A stretch of 64,000 nucleotides of DNA. It comes from Staphylococcus simiae (GTDB taxonomy: Bacteria > Bacillota > Bacilli > Staphylococcales > Staphylococcaceae). The notes beneath the pieces are model-generated. The model was not told where the DNA came from and searched no databases. It saw only the letters and a program-made list of their open reading frames with translations. Positions within the stretch are counted from its first letter, which is position 1; the number at the start of each line of letters is the position of its first letter. Below, in pieces: positions 1 to 9,182 of this stretch. The translations under genes were made by a program, and so were the position numbers. The stretch covers positions 1-64,000 of the forward strand of contig NZ_PPQR01000022.1 of assembly GCF_002902085.1 (NCBI RefSeq). The letters run 5' to 3'.

Positions 1-39
1 AGCCTGCACAGTCTACTTCTCTCTACAACTATAAAAAAT

Positions 40-98
40 AGCTGTGAAAAAATCTATCGTCATAGATTTCCTCACAGCTAATCTTAGTATGTTTTTTA
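40..98 (-). terminator. Rho-independent terminator after the SDR gene
   Basis: Inverted repeat AGCTGTGA (40-47) / TCACAGCT (72-79) extended by AATCTAT/ATAGATT. On the minus strand it is followed at once by a T-run (33-39). It lies downstream of the minus-strand reductase gene. Confidence 0.7.
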
Positions 99-126
99 TA
101 TTACTCCTACTAATTGGGGTCAGCTC

Positions 127-151
127 GTATCAGTCCAATTGGAGAGAGAAC
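127..151 (-). repeat. Solo end of a family A (STAR-associated) repeat
   Basis: The segment matches, in reverse orientation, the left terminus of the longer family A elements seen elsewhere (GGACTGATAC box and GGTTCTCT end; here GAGAGAAC). Only the terminus is recognisable, so it is a decayed or partial copy. Confidence 0.6.
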
Positions 152-165
152 TTTTTATATTACTA

Positions 166-1194
166 TTATTTAATTAAATGATATTTAACCATACTATCAA
201 CGGCAGCTAATATTGCTTCTTCTTGCGTTGCAATGGGTTCCCAACCTAGTAATGTTTTAGCTCTTTCATTACTTACATTACGATTCATATCTAATAATAA
301 TTTACCTTCTTTTGCTTGGTGATTAAATTTTGCAACAAGACTTAAGACGAAGTTAGGCAATTTTTTAGTGGATACGTTGTGAGCAATTTCAGGACGTTTT
401 TCTTTAATTAATTTAGCAATTTCTAGTAAATTAATTTGTCCATCTTCAGTTGCAATAAATCGTTTACCGTTTGCTTGTTCATTCGTCATTGCTAGGATGT
501 GTAGTTCAGCAACATCTCTGACATCAACTACATTTAACGGAATTTGTGGTACTCGTTTCATTGAACCATTTAATAAATTTTGTAATAAATGGAAACTACC
601 TGAAATATGTTCATCTAATGACGGACCGAAGATAGCAACTGGGTTAATTGTAGCAAACTCAACCGTATTGTCATCATTGTCGACAAAATTCCATGCTGCT
701 TTTTCAGCTAATAGTTTTGATTTTTCATAAATTGATAAACCTGGCTCATCTTGATTTGTCCAATAACTTTCATTTGTTATTGATGATTTATCTTTGTTAC
801 TAAAGCCAACTGCACCAAAGTTTGCTGTCATCACAACACGTTTAACACCTGCATGTTGTGCAGCTCTCATAATACGTTGAATACCTTCAATAGCTGGTCT
901 AGCCATTTCATCAGCATTATCTGTCTTACCGAAAAATACTGGAGACGCAACACTTAAGACATAAGTGCATCCTTCCATTGCTTCATCCCAATGTACATCT
1001 TTAGACAAATCTGCTTCAATAAAATTTAACTTCGTTGTATCAATGCCATAACGATGCATTGTTTCCACTACTTTATCTGCTTTATTTAAAGAACGTACTG
1101 TTGTTCGTACGTCATACCCTTGTTCTAAAAGTCTTGCAATGATGCGCATTCCTAAGAATCCTGTACCACCTGTAACGAGCACTTTATTATTCAT
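166..1194 (-). CDS. NAD-dependent epimerase/dehydratase (extended SDR, dihydroflavonol-reductase-like)
   Basis: A cytosolic NAD(P)-dependent reductase of the extended SDR family. The N-terminal Rossmann motif GGTGFLG (residues 9-15) binds the cofactor and a YxxxK-type active site appears as YEKSK near residue 156. Its 342 residues fit 3-beta-HSD/dihydroflavonol-reductase-like family members. The ATG is preceded by GAGGAGATT. It stands alone, with a hairpin terminator downstream and a STAR repeat upstream. The substrate cannot be told from sequence; aldehyde or ketone reduction is the family expectation. Confidence 0.85.
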   Translation of the reverse strand: MNNKVLVTGGTGFLGMRIIARLLEQGYDVRTTVRSLNKADKVVETMHRYGIDTTKLNFIEADLSKDVHWDEAMEGCTYVLSVASPVFFGKTDNADEMARPAIEGIQRIMRAAQHAGVKRVVMTANFGAVGFSNKDKSSITNESYWTNQDEPGLSIYEKSKLLAEKAAWNFVDNDDNTVEFATINPVAIFGPSLDEHISGSFHLLQNLLNGSMKRVPQIPLNVVDVRDVAELHILAMTNEQANGKRFIATEDGQINLLEIAKLIKEKRPEIAHNVSTKKLPNFVLSLVAKFNHQAKEGKLLLDMNRNVSNERAKTLLGWEPIATQEEAILAAVDSMVKYHLIK

Positions 1195-1351
1195 GTCATA
1201 ATCTCCTCTGTTTCTCTTTCTAATTGATAACCTATTATAGCAGTATTTTTAAATAATGATAGTAAAATGTCATCGTCATTTATATTAAACGATTCATTAT
1301 AAAAGAGATGATTAATCACACGCTAGTCGTCAGTAGACCTTGAACTAACGT

Positions 1352-1640
1352 GGTTCTCTCCCAAATTGGACTGATACATAATTATTTTTTTAGCCTCGCT
1401 ATGCCCAACCTGCATTACATGAAAAAACTGGATAACCAGTTTTTCTGTGTTGGGTCCCTTCCTAGGGTGCTGTCTCAGCCTACCCCAACTGGCATTGTCC
1501 GTTGAAACTAAATGATTAGTTTCTTTTTGTTGGGGCCCCGGTCTTCGACTAGCACTGCTTCCTCAGGAGTCTCGGCTTCAAAATAATTTATATTTTAAAT
1601 TATTCATTTTTTATTTATCAGTCCTGAAAAATAGAGAACC
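1352..1640 (+). repeat. Family A element with STAR units (GGTTCTCT/AGAGAACC ends)
   Basis: Begins GGTTCTCT and ends AGAGAACC, with subterminal GGACTGATA boxes in inverted orientation near both ends. Inside are STAR-type hairpin units, including GTTGGGTCCC (about 1459-1468) and GTTGGGGCCC (about 1531-1540), a CTAGGG block and an AT-rich tail. STAR elements with TGTTGNGGCCC motifs are known from S. aureus. The element fills the gap between the reductase and the metal ABC operon. Confidence 0.85.
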
Positions 1641-1654
1641 CAAATAAATAATAA

Positions 1655-1703
1655 AAGCACTTGCTAGCAATATACTCAAAGTATAGTTACTACAAGTGCC
1701 TAT
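1655..1703 (-). terminator. Terminator of the metal ABC operon
   Basis: Long inverted repeat GCACTTG...(1657-1675) / ...CAAGTGC (1681-1699) followed on the minus strand by TTTTATT. It sits just after the stop codon of the binding-protein gene. Confidence 0.75.
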
Positions 1704-1713
1704 GCTTTATCAT

Positions 1714-2664
1714 TTAGTGCTTACTTTTCAAACCGTCAGTCAGCACTTTCAAATTATATTTCAAGTAACTTAAATATGTGTCTCCTTCATGACCTTTGCG
1801 TCCGATTTCATCAGAATAAATCGGTTTATGATAAATTGGTACGCCTGTTTCTTCAGAAACGGTTTGCATCGGTCTTTTATCTACATTAGACTCGATAAAT
1901 AATACTTTAGGATTATACTGTTTAATAAAACGAATCAATCCTTTTAATTGTTCAGGTGAACCATTTTCCTCAGTATCAATCGGCCATATATAACCTTCTT
2001 TAAAGTCATAACGTGACGTTAAATATTGAAACGCTTGTTCACTCGTCACAAGTATCCGGTCTTGTTTAGGTATACTTCCTAATTGTTGTTGATAATCTTG
2101 TTCTATCTGATGTAACTCTTTTAAATATGCTGCTTCATTTTTCTTATAATAAGCTTTATTGTTAGGATTCTTGTCGATAAAAGCTTGAGTTGTAGCTTTA
2201 ACCATTACTTCCCCGGCATGTGGATCAATAAATGCATGTGGGTTAACTTCCTTATGCCCATCGTCATCTTTTAAATATTGTGGCTTAATCTTTTTACCCG
2301 TTTCAATGGCATTTTCTGTTGGGTAATTTGTTGTCTTCATAGCCTTAGCAAGCCATCCTTTGTTGCCACCTTCAAGATTCAAACCATTATATAAAATCAA
2401 ATCTGCCTTTTCGATATGCTTAATATCTTCTGGCTTCGGTTCATACTCATGTGGATCTGTACCAATAGGCGCCAAGTTATGGACATCAACATGTTTACCA
2501 CCAATTTTTTTGGCCATATCTTCTAACATTGAAAAACTAGTAACCACTTGAATTTTATCTTTATCTACTTCACCGGTTGATACCTTACTTTTTGGCTCAT
2601 TACCGCAGGCAACAAGTATCAATAATAATGCTATCAATGTAGTAAATAACACTAATTTCTTCAC
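1714..2664 (-). CDS. Manganese-type ABC transporter substrate-binding lipoprotein (MntC/PsaA family)
   Basis: Cluster A-I metal-binding lipoprotein that captures Mn2+ (possibly Zn2+ or Fe2+) outside the membrane and hands it to the permease. A type II signal peptide ends in lipobox LVAC with the lipidated Cys20. The four expected ligands are visible: His72 (DPHEYEP), His143 (NPHAF), Glu209 (TSEQAF) and Asp285 (YSDEIG). This His-His-Glu-Asp set is the Mn pattern, and the His-rich loop of Zn-binding proteins is absent. It begins at a GTG overlapping the permease stop by 4 bp (GTGA) with an AAAGGAGG ribosome site. Last gene of an ATPase-permease-lipoprotein operon. It may be a second copy beside the usual mntABC; this window cannot show that. 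Confidence 0.88.
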   Translation of the reverse strand: MKKLVLFTTLIALLLILVACGNEPKSKVSTGEVDKDKIQVVTSFSMLEDMAKKIGGKHVDVHNLAPIGTDPHEYEPKPEDIKHIEKADLILYNGLNLEGGNKGWLAKAMKTTNYPTENAIETGKKIKPQYLKDDDGHKEVNPHAFIDPHAGEVMVKATTQAFIDKNPNNKAYYKKNEAAYLKELHQIEQDYQQQLGSIPKQDRILVTSEQAFQYLTSRYDFKEGYIWPIDTEENGSPEQLKGLIRFIKQYNPKVLFIESNVDKRPMQTVSEETGVPIYHKPIYSDEIGRKGHEGDTYLSYLKYNLKVLTDGLKSKH

Positions 2665-3506
2665 TTATTAGCCTCCTTTATTTTCAACCATAGTAAACCA
2701 TTTTTAGGTGCGAATAGGAACGTAATAATGAAAATGACTGTTATAACTAAGACAATCACGACGCCTGAAGGTAAATTGTATTGCACGCTTAAAAATAGCC
2801 CTATAATCGATGACAATGCACCAATTGAGGCAGAAATCACAATCATTATCGATAACTTTTCAGCTAATAAATACGCTGTAGAGGCAGGTGTAATCAGTAA
2901 TGATACTACTAAAATAACACCGACAGTTTGCAATGAAGCAACGGTTACTAATGTTAGTAAAATCATCATCGTATAATGAATTAATTTAACAGGCATCCCT
3001 GCTGCTTGTGCAATGGTAGGATCAAAACTAGATACTAAAAATGCTTTATAAAAGACAATAATCAATATAAGTACAACAGCAGCTACAATAAATGTCAAAG
3101 TGCGATCTTCTTGATTCACTGTCAGTACATTACCAAACAATACTTCAGTTAAATCAATCGCTGATTGTGCTTTCGTCACTAGTAATACACCTAGTGCTAA
3201 GAAGGATGAAAAGACAATACCTATGGCAGAATCATTTTTAATTTTACTATTTTGATTGACAAAACCAATACCTAAAGCTGCCATAATACCAAATAACACA
3301 GCACCATAGAAAAAATTAATTCCCATCATATATGAAATGGCCACACCGGGTAACACTGCATGTGAAATGGCATCTCCCATAAGGGCTAAACCTCTTAATA
3401 CGATAAAGCAACCAACAACACCACAAATTACACCAATCACAACGGATGTAATCAATGCATTTTGCAAGAAATTAAATTCAAATATATCTTTAATAAAGTT
3501 AATCAT
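2661..3506 (-). CDS. Metal ABC transporter permease (MntB/ZnuB family)
   Basis: Integral membrane subunit of the ABC-3 family, hydrophobic throughout with roughly eight to nine membrane segments. The conserved GLALMGDAISHAVLPGVAIS region (about residues 38-57) is typical of Mn/Zn permeases. An upstream in-frame GTG (3518) exists, but the GTAGGTGAT ribosome site fits the ATG at 3506 better. It overlaps the ATPase gene by 8 bp and the lipoprotein gene by 4 bp, so the three are translationally coupled. Confidence 0.88.
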   Translation of the reverse strand: MINFIKDIFEFNFLQNALITSVVIGVICGVVGCFIVLRGLALMGDAISHAVLPGVAISYMMGINFFYGAVLFGIMAALGIGFVNQNSKIKNDSAIGIVFSSFLALGVLLVTKAQSAIDLTEVLFGNVLTVNQEDRTLTFIVAAVVLILIIVFYKAFLVSSFDPTIAQAAGMPVKLIHYTMMILLTLVTVASLQTVGVILVVSLLITPASTAYLLAEKLSIMIVISASIGALSSIIGLFLSVQYNLPSGVVIVLVITVIFIITFLFAPKNGLLWLKIKEANK

Positions 3507-4254
3507 GACTGTTATCACCTACACTTTCACTATCATTTACTGACGGTAAAAAGATACCAGTACCATATGCATCACTTAACGTTTCTGTAGTAAATGCTTC
3601 ATCTACTGGTCCCATAGCCACAATAGATTTATTGATAATGATGACACCATCAAAATATTTCTTCACTTTAGATAAGTCATGATGCACGATTAAAATCGTT
3701 TTACCTTGTGCAACTAAATCATGTAATAAATCAATGATAATATCTTCACTATAGACATCAATTCCTACAAACGGTTCATCAAGTAAAATAAGATCAGTCT
3801 GTTGAATAAGCGTACGAGCAATAAGTACCCTTTGAAATTGTCCACCAGATAATTCATCTAGTTGTCTATCTTTAAAATCACACATATCAACTTGCTTTAA
3901 AGCATCTTCAGCTTGTTGTTTCATCTGCTTAGTTACAAATTGCCATGGCTTTAATTTAGGATATATGCCAACAACAACACTATCTAAGACATTCATAGGA
4001 AATGATGTATCAATATTACTTTTTTGTTCTACATATGAAATGTTTTTAAGTTCTTTTAAGATATTATGTTCATTAAACTCTACTGAACCTTTATGTGGTA
4101 TTAAATTAACTATTGCTTTTAATAACGTAGATTTCCCAGCACCATTAGGCCCAATAATCCCATATATTTGTCCACTATCTAAATTAAACGTTACATCTTT
4201 AAGTGCTTCCGTTCCATTATTATAGCGAACCGCCAAATTTTTAACTTTCAACAT
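3499..4254 (-). CDS. Metal ABC transporter ATP-binding protein (MntA/ZnuC family)
   Basis: Cytoplasmic ATPase that powers the metal importer. Walker A GPNGAGKST, signature LSGGQ, Walker B LILLDEPF and the switch His (IVHHDL) are all present. An in-frame ATG lies at 4263, but the AAAGGCGG ribosome site abuts it; the ATG at 4254, giving MLKVKNLAVRY, has normal spacing and is preferred. First gene of the operon, downstream of a perfect 18-bp palindrome that looks like an MntR/DtxR-family operator. Confidence 0.88.
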   Translation of the reverse strand: MLKVKNLAVRYNNGTEALKDVTFNLDSGQIYGIIGPNGAGKSTLLKAIVNLIPHKGSVEFNEHNILKELKNISYVEQKSNIDTSFPMNVLDSVVVGIYPKLKPWQFVTKQMKQQAEDALKQVDMCDFKDRQLDELSGGQFQRVLIARTLIQQTDLILLDEPFVGIDVYSEDIIIDLLHDLVAQGKTILIVHHDLSKVKKYFDGVIIINKSIVAMGPVDEAFTTETLSDAYGTGIFLPSVNDSESVGDNSHD

Positions 4255-4301
4255 ATTTAACATCCGCCTTTATCTTTATAATACATGTATTTTTTCAATA
4301 T

Positions 4302-4319
4302 TTTTAGGTTAACCTAAAA
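4302..4319. promoter_or_regulatory. MntR/DtxR-like operator (perfect 18-bp palindrome)
   Basis: TTTTAGGTTAACCTAAAA is a perfect dyad 48 bp upstream of the ATPase start at 4254. DtxR-family regulators (MntR, SirR in staphylococci) are known to bind TTAGGTTAACCTAA-type dyads in front of manganese ABC operons. Repression by Mn is inferred. Confidence 0.75.
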
Positions 4320-4392
4320 CAATTTTATAGTCAATCAAACTTTTTGTTTTTAGCAATTTTTTTGATATTTATATATACCAAATATAAAAAAG

Positions 4393-4550
4393 GAGTGGGA
4401 TAGAAATAATTTTTTCAAAACAAATTATTTCTATCCCACCCCGGCAAGACTGACTAGGTTTGTAAAACGTTGATAAATCAACATTTTACAAACCAGATAG
4501 TTACTGTCAAATGCTTAATTTTAAGTTTATAATACTTTTTGTCTCAGCCC
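4393..4550 (+). repeat. Family B element (about 160 bp, two hairpins)
   Basis: Starts GAGTGGGATAGAAATAAT, folds back on AATTATTTCTATCCCACC, continues with CCGGCAAGACTGACTAGG, a second hairpin (TGTAAAACGTTGA / TCAACATTTTACA), then AGATAGTTACTG and a GTCTCAGCCC end. Near-identical copies lie at 8905-9066 and 49272-49425. Non-coding. Confidence 0.85.
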
Positions 4551-4607
4551 TAGATAAGTATTATTTTTGAGGTATAGGTAACATAGGTAACGTTGTTAGC
4601 GTATTAA

Positions 4608-4660
4608 CTAAAAAAACTGATTAATCAACAGCGCTTATGTCACTGTGTGATTAATCAGTT
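4608..4660 (-). terminator. Terminator of the SirTM operon
   Basis: Perfect 13-bp inverted repeat AACTGATTAATCA (4615-4627) / TGATTAATCAGTT (4648-4660), followed on the minus strand by TTTTTT. It sits directly after the lplA2 stop. Confidence 0.85.
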
Positions 4661-4664
4661 CTAT

Positions 4665-5687
4665 TTAACTCAAAATCATTTGAACGAGTTCGTCTGCTGT
4701 TATCTTGCCAAAATAATATGTTAAATCTAACGTATTCAAGACATTGCTCAAATCTTCTTTAGTCATTTTTGTACCTTTTAAGGCTGCTTCTACTTCTGTC
4801 ATATCACCTTGACCAAAGAAATCTCCAAAAATACGACAATCTGCAATACGATTGTGTTCTACTGCAATCGTAATATCCACTGTACCTGAAGATAATTTTT
4901 CACTACGATTATATTCATACCTTGGAGAACGTCCATAATTCCAATCCCAATTTTTATACTTTTTAGCAGTTAATTCATCAATTGCTGCCCAATCTTCATC
5001 GCTTAAAATATATCTTTTAGCATCTTTGATGTCATCAATCCCCAAAATTTGCTCTACCATTAAGTTTTTAAATTCTTCAATTGTAATATGTTGATATTGA
5101 GGCGCTAGCGATTCACGAAGATGACCTACACGTGCACGTACAGACTTAATACCTTTAGACTCAATTTTTTTACGATTTGGTTTTAAGACATTGACCATTG
5201 CATCATAATCAACGTCTAATAGTAATGAATAGCCACCATAAATGCGGTTGTTCATTAATGTCATCGCAGCACCAGAGACTTTTTTACCATTTAATGCCAA
5301 GTCATTACGACCACTTTGGACTACATCTATCGCTCCTAAATTGTGTAATGCTTGAATCGCAGGCTGGTAAAAACGTTGGAAATCTCCATATATAGATGTA
5401 TCTTGTTCTAAAATACAACACATATTAACAGCACCTGAATCTACGTATACTGCACCACCACCGGTATCTCGTCGTACAACTTGAATATCGTGTTGTTCTA
5501 TGTAATCTTGATTAATTTCAATAGCTGTATTTTGAAAACGTCCAATTTCAACTTTAGGATCACAATAATAAGGAAAGAGTATATCTTCTCCTAAAAAAAT
5601 ATGGTTATTAACATATACTTGCATCGCTAATGCTACTGCACCATCAGTAATATATTGTCCATTGCGGATAGGTTCTATTAAATACAT
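4665..5687 (-). CDS. lplA2: Lipoate-protein ligase A, SirTM-linked (LplA2)
   Basis: Attaches lipoate to a lysine of a carrier protein using ATP. Family motifs are RRDTGGGAVYVD (residues 72-83), GRNDL (126-130) and KKVSGAA, whose lysine (135/136) should hold lipoyl-AMP. Full length at 340 residues. It is the last gene of the operon containing GcvH-L, the macrodomain protein and SirTM. In characterised staphylococcal and streptococcal versions, LplA2 lipoylates GcvH-L, which is the prerequisite for its ADP-ribosylation. A canonical lplA for 2-oxoacid dehydrogenases would be elsewhere. Confidence 0.9.
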   Translation of the reverse strand: MYLIEPIRNGQYITDGAVALAMQVYVNNHIFLGEDILFPYYCDPKVEIGRFQNTAIEINQDYIEQHDIQVVRRDTGGGAVYVDSGAVNMCCILEQDTSIYGDFQRFYQPAIQALHNLGAIDVVQSGRNDLALNGKKVSGAAMTLMNNRIYGGYSLLLDVDYDAMVNVLKPNRKKIESKGIKSVRARVGHLRESLAPQYQHITIEEFKNLMVEQILGIDDIKDAKRYILSDEDWAAIDELTAKKYKNWDWNYGRSPRYEYNRSEKLSSGTVDITIAVEHNRIADCRIFGDFFGQGDMTEVEAALKGTKMTKEDLSNVLNTLDLTYYFGKITADELVQMILS

Positions 5688-5699
5688 AATCTGCTACTC

Positions 5700-6602
5700 C
5701 TATGTTGTCAATTTTCGTTGTGCTTCAGTTATTAAATGTCTAATATCTTCTGTTAAATGTATCGTTCTTGATTGAATACTTTGTGGTAAACGGTATGCTT
5801 TTTTGTTTAAAGTCATATAAAGTGCATTGGTATTTTTACGTGTCATACGTTGAAATGGATGTTTAACAAATTGTGGAGTTGTATAACCTATACCTATTTC
5901 TAAATACAACACTTTACCTTGCTGATGTTGTGATAAAAATGCATTGTAGCGTTCTAATTGCGCATGGAAGTCATCATCTTCAACCATGCCAACTTCAGCT
6001 TTACGTTTATTCACTTCCATCGGTGCATCACATTTCGGACAATGTGGTATCAGTTCCCATGGAATTAACATATCTTGTTGGTCACGAACCATTTGACGAA
6101 TCAAGTCATCATTTCTATATGTTTGAGCATGACAGTGTTGACTACATTGTTGCAAAATATATTCACCTTGAATGTGAAAGACATGATTTTTATCATAATC
6201 AGCTGCCCAAAATGCATTATCCGCATTGGTCGTAATGATATGATAATCTTTAGTGCTCATCATCTGCTTCAGTGCGATATATGATTCACCTACAGGTTGA
6301 TCTAAATAGTTAAGTTGAATAAAACGACTTTCAAAAGCCCAGTATTCTTGCCAACTACCAAATGGATATAAACTCGCCTGCAACATATCAAAGAAATTAT
6401 ATTTCGCTATAAAATCTTGAAAATGATTAGTAAAACGGTCACCAATATAAGTAAAGCCGTCAGCAGCTGACATACCTGCGCCAATACCAATAACGACAGC
6501 ATCTGCTTCGTTGATTGCTTGCGCTAATACTCCAGCTTGGTCAACTGAATCATTTTGTTGTTGCTGCATTGCCAACGCTTGCCAAGTTGTATGATCAGCC
6601 AT
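5700..6602 (-). CDS. sirTM: SirTM, class M sirtuin (protein ADP-ribosyltransferase)
   Basis: Sirtuin-fold enzyme that uses NAD+ to mono-ADP-ribosylate the lipoylated GcvH-L protein rather than deacetylate. The NAD-binding [10 protein letters not shown] motif covers residues 41-50. TTNADNAF (124-131) replaces the usual sirtuin TQNxD motif, and two Cys pairs (153/157 and 188/191) form the structural zinc site. Replacement of the canonical catalytic motif is the class M hallmark. It overlaps the macrodomain gene by 8 bp and is 12 bp from lplA2. The activity assignment rests on published work on the same operon; the operon match here is complete. Confidence 0.92.
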   Translation of the reverse strand: MADHTTWQALAMQQQQNDSVDQAGVLAQAINEADAVVIGIGAGMSAADGFTYIGDRFTNHFQDFIAKYNFFDMLQASLYPFGSWQEYWAFESRFIQLNYLDQPVGESYIALKQMMSTKDYHIITTNADNAFWAADYDKNHVFHIQGEYILQQCSQHCHAQTYRNDDLIRQMVRDQQDMLIPWELIPHCPKCDAPMEVNKRKAEVGMVEDDDFHAQLERYNAFLSQHQQGKVLYLEIGIGYTTPQFVKHPFQRMTRKNTNALYMTLNKKAYRLPQSIQSRTIHLTEDIRHLITEAQRKLTT

Positions 6603-7389
6603 TAACTAACGCCTCCTCATAAATCTGTAAATCTTCATCTTTAAAAACATTAAAAATAACTTTCAAAGTGCTCTTTGTTTGCGCTAAATATTGTCTTACC
6701 GTATGAATAGCAATATCAGCCGCTTCATGTTGCGGATAACCGAAGACCCCCGTTGAAATACAGCAAAAAGCAAGATGACGTAAACCTTGTTGGTCAGCAA
6801 GCTTTAAACAGCTAAGATAACATTTAGCTAGTAAGTTCTGATTCATATCAGATACTGGCAATTTACGAACTTGGGGTCCTACTGTATGAATAATATATTG
6901 TGCTGGCAAATTATATGCTGACGTCAATTTTGCCTTACCAACACTTTCTTTACGTCCCTGCCTAGTTATGATGTCGTGACAATCTAAGCGAACTTGTACA
7001 CCTGCTTTAGTATGAATGATATTATCGATGCAATCATGGTTGGCTTGCATGCAGCCAAGTAATGCACTATTGGCTGCATTAACAATGCCATCTACTGCTA
7101 AACGAGTAATATCACCTTGCCACAAATAAATATTGTCACCTTCGATAGGTTGCAAATCATTGATTGTAACAACATGTTGCGCATTTAAATTTGATAATAA
7201 TTCATCTTGAATCGTTAAATACGCATTACTTACGCTATATGGTGGTCTAACATTTGCCAAACCTCGGTATAATTCCCATTGTTCATTAAATGTAGTTGGG
7301 AAGTCTAAAGGCTTGTCACCATGAAGTTCTTGCCACATATAATTCGTTAAATAGAAAAGTCGTTGTTCATTCGTTTCTGGTTGTGTCAT
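6595..7389 (-). CDS. SirTM-linked macrodomain ADP-ribosylhydrolase (zinc-type)
   Basis: Removes ADP-ribose from GcvH-L, reversing SirTM. A 264-residue protein with an N-terminal helical region followed by a macrodomain. The ADP-ribose loop [20 protein letters not shown] starts near residue 92, the second loop is STGVFGYP near 212, and the family-specific [16 protein letters not shown] segment carries the Cys/His ligands of zinc-containing macrodomains. It directly follows gcvH-L (their ends abut) and overlaps sirTM by 8 bp. Confidence 0.9.
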   Translation of the reverse strand: MTQPETNEQRLFYLTNYMWQELHGDKPLDFPTTFNEQWELYRGLANVRPPYSVSNAYLTIQDELLSNLNAQHVVTINDLQPIEGDNIYLWQGDITRLAVDGIVNAANSALLGCMQANHDCIDNIIHTKAGVQVRLDCHDIITRQGRKESVGKAKLTSAYNLPAQYIIHTVGPQVRKLPVSDMNQNLLAKCYLSCLKLADQQGLRHLAFCCISTGVFGYPQHEAADIAIHTVRQYLAQTKSTLKVIFNVFKDEDLQIYEEALVNG

Positions 7390-7722
7390 TTATGCCTCCG
7401 GTAATGCGTTGAAAGCTTCTTTATCGACATTATCTAATTTAAACAACCAATTTTGTTCAGGTTTTTCAGAATTTAAAATTGCTGGTTCTTCTTCAGCTTT
7501 AGTGTTACGTTCAACAATCGTACCTGCTAATGGTGTTTGTACATCGATAACAGTTTTTGATGCTTCAATACTAACAATTTCATCATCGACTTTAACTTTA
7601 TCTGGACTAACAAATTCTACATAACCAACTGTACCAATATCATCTTGTAATTCTGGTGTCATACTAAACACATATAAATCTCCAACTTTTTCTACCCATA
7701 AATAATTTGCTAATTTTTTCAT
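7390..7722 (-). CDS. GcvH-L, lipoyl carrier protein of the SirTM operon
   Basis: 110-residue homologue of glycine cleavage H protein. The lipoyl attachment site is Lys56 in SIEASKT. It carries lipoate from LplA2 and is the target of SirTM modification; residues around the swinging arm are acidic as in the family. It is distinct from the housekeeping gcvH. The ATG has a GGAAGATT ribosome site. It lies between the luciferase-like monooxygenase gene (35 bp upstream) and the macrodomain gene. Confidence 0.9.
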   Translation of the reverse strand: MKKLANYLWVEKVGDLYVFSMTPELQDDIGTVGYVEFVSPDKVKVDDEIVSIEASKTVIDVQTPLAGTIVERNTKAEEEPAILNSEKPEQNWLFKLDNVDKEAFNALPEA

Positions 7723-7757
7723 TAATAATCTTCCTTTCTTGTTTCCATTTAGTATTG

Positions 7758-8759
7758 TTATAAATATATGTCAGCTAGTAATTCTAGTGTCCTCATACGA
7801 GCTTTAACACCTGGAATTAATGGTGCAACAATCACTTCATCAGCATCAAAATGTGCAACAAATTGATCAAGTTTTGTGGCAACTTCATCTTTGGTTCCTG
7901 CTATAATACGCGCACGACTATTCGCTATCATTTCTTTATCACGCGCAGTTAACTGATAATGTTGCGCAGTATCAAATGAAGGAAAACGCTTGAACTCAGC
8001 AAAGTTATCTTTACCTAATAACCATACATCTAGGGCGTGTTGTAGTTGAGCGACCTCTTCATCGCTATCTGCTACAACTACAAAGGCAGTAATCGCAACA
8101 GATGGTTGCATATTTAATGCTGTCTTTTGAAATTGTTGACGATATAACGCCACATTTTGTTGTGCTGCCATAATTTTATCTTCATCCGGCAATAAAAATG
8201 TCGCGACTGCTAAACCCATACCTTGTGTTGCTGCAAAAGTTGCTGATGTCGTACTGCCACTTAGCAACCACATCTCTGGAGTATGTTTAATCTCTGGTTG
8301 TGCAATTGCTGTGTTAGTAGTCGCAGGACCGCTTGCTGTAAGATATTGTCGCAGTTGCTCAATACTTTGATGATAGTCTGCATATTGAGGATGTTCTCCA
8401 TCTAATGCCCTTCTGACAACTGCAGTACCTGGATTATTACCTATACCTAAATCTACACGATTAGGATGGAGCGCTTCTAACATTCTAAATTGCTCAGCCA
8501 CTTTATAAGGACGATAATGAGGTAACATCACCCCACCTGAACCGACACGAATATGCGTCGTTTGAGACAATGTCTGCATCATCATTAATTCAGGACTACC
8601 ACAGGCAAATGCTGGGACATTATGATGTTCAGTAAACCATATACGTGAATAGCCTAATTTGTCCGCTAATCGCGCGACATTAAGCGAATCTTGCAATGCA
8701 GATTCAGCATCTTTCCCTTCATCAATAACTGTATAATCTAATACACTTAACTTAACCAA
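7758..8759 (-). CDS. Luciferase-like flavin monooxygenase (LLM class)
   Basis: FMN-dependent TIM-barrel oxidoreductase of the bacterial luciferase-like family. The marker segment RIWFTEHHNVP is near residue 40 and GSGGVMLPHYRPYKVAE near 90. Around 333 residues, full length. The reading frame opens at a TTG at 8780, but GGAG lies just before a second TTG (8759), which yields the usual family N-terminus VKLSVLD; I prefer that start. First gene of the SirTM operon, divergent from the old yellow enzyme gene, suggesting that the ADP-ribosylation module is tied to redox stress. Confidence 0.85.
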   Translation of the reverse strand: MVKLSVLDYTVIDEGKDAESALQDSLNVARLADKLGYSRIWFTEHHNVPAFACGSPELMMMQTLSQTTHIRVGSGGVMLPHYRPYKVAEQFRMLEALHPNRVDLGIGNNPGTAVVRRALDGEHPQYADYHQSIEQLRQYLTASGPATTNTAIAQPEIKHTPEMWLLSGSTTSATFAATQGMGLAVATFLLPDEDKIMAAQQNVALYRQQFQKTALNMQPSVAITAFVVVADSDEEVAQLQHALDVWLLGKDNFAEFKRFPSFDTAQHYQLTARDKEMIANSRARIIAGTKDEVATKLDQFVAHFDADEVIVAPLIPGVKARMRTLELLADIYL

Positions 8760-8904
8760 TTCCTCATCTCCAAATTCCAATTAAGCTTTGCTATGAATGA
8801 CGTTCCCCATATTATTACCCATCTCTATGATAACGTTTTTCAATTAAATTTTATATGGTTTTGCCTTGTTTTCATTTTAAAAATTCCGTTCTTATCTCTA
8901 ATAT

Positions 8905-9066
8905 GGGAGTGGGACAGAAATAATTATTTCAAAACAAATTATTTCGTAGTCCCACCCCGGCAAAACTGACTAGGTTTGTAAAACGTTGATAAATCAACAT
9001 TTTACAAATCAGACAGTTACTGCCAAATGCTTAATATTAAGTATAAATGCTTTATGTCCCAGGCTC
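8905..9066 (+). repeat. Family B element
   Basis: Starts GGGAGTGGGACAGAAATAAT and ends near TGTCCCAGGCTC. It has the same modules as the copy at 4393-4550 (AAACAAATTATTTCG, CCACCCCGGCAA, ACTGACTAGG, the TGTAAAACG hairpin). It occupies the divergent promoter region between the monooxygenase and the old yellow enzyme gene. Confidence 0.85.
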
Positions 9067-9182
9067 GACTGTTATGACTTTGTTGTCACAATTACTTTTC
9101 TAACTAGCCTTACTGTCATTGATTATTCATATAAAGCATGTTACGTTGAAACTATTAATGAATAGTAAAGGAAGAGACACTC

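Noticed and set aside
1352-1640. Hairpin array considered as a CRISPR
   Set aside because: Units are palindromic with short loops and differ in sequence; there are no uniform spacers and no cas genes.
5873-6235. 120-codon plus-strand frame opposite sirTM
   Set aside because: Shadow of an intact conserved gene; high His/Tyr/Leu content is typical of antisense AT-rich coding sequence.
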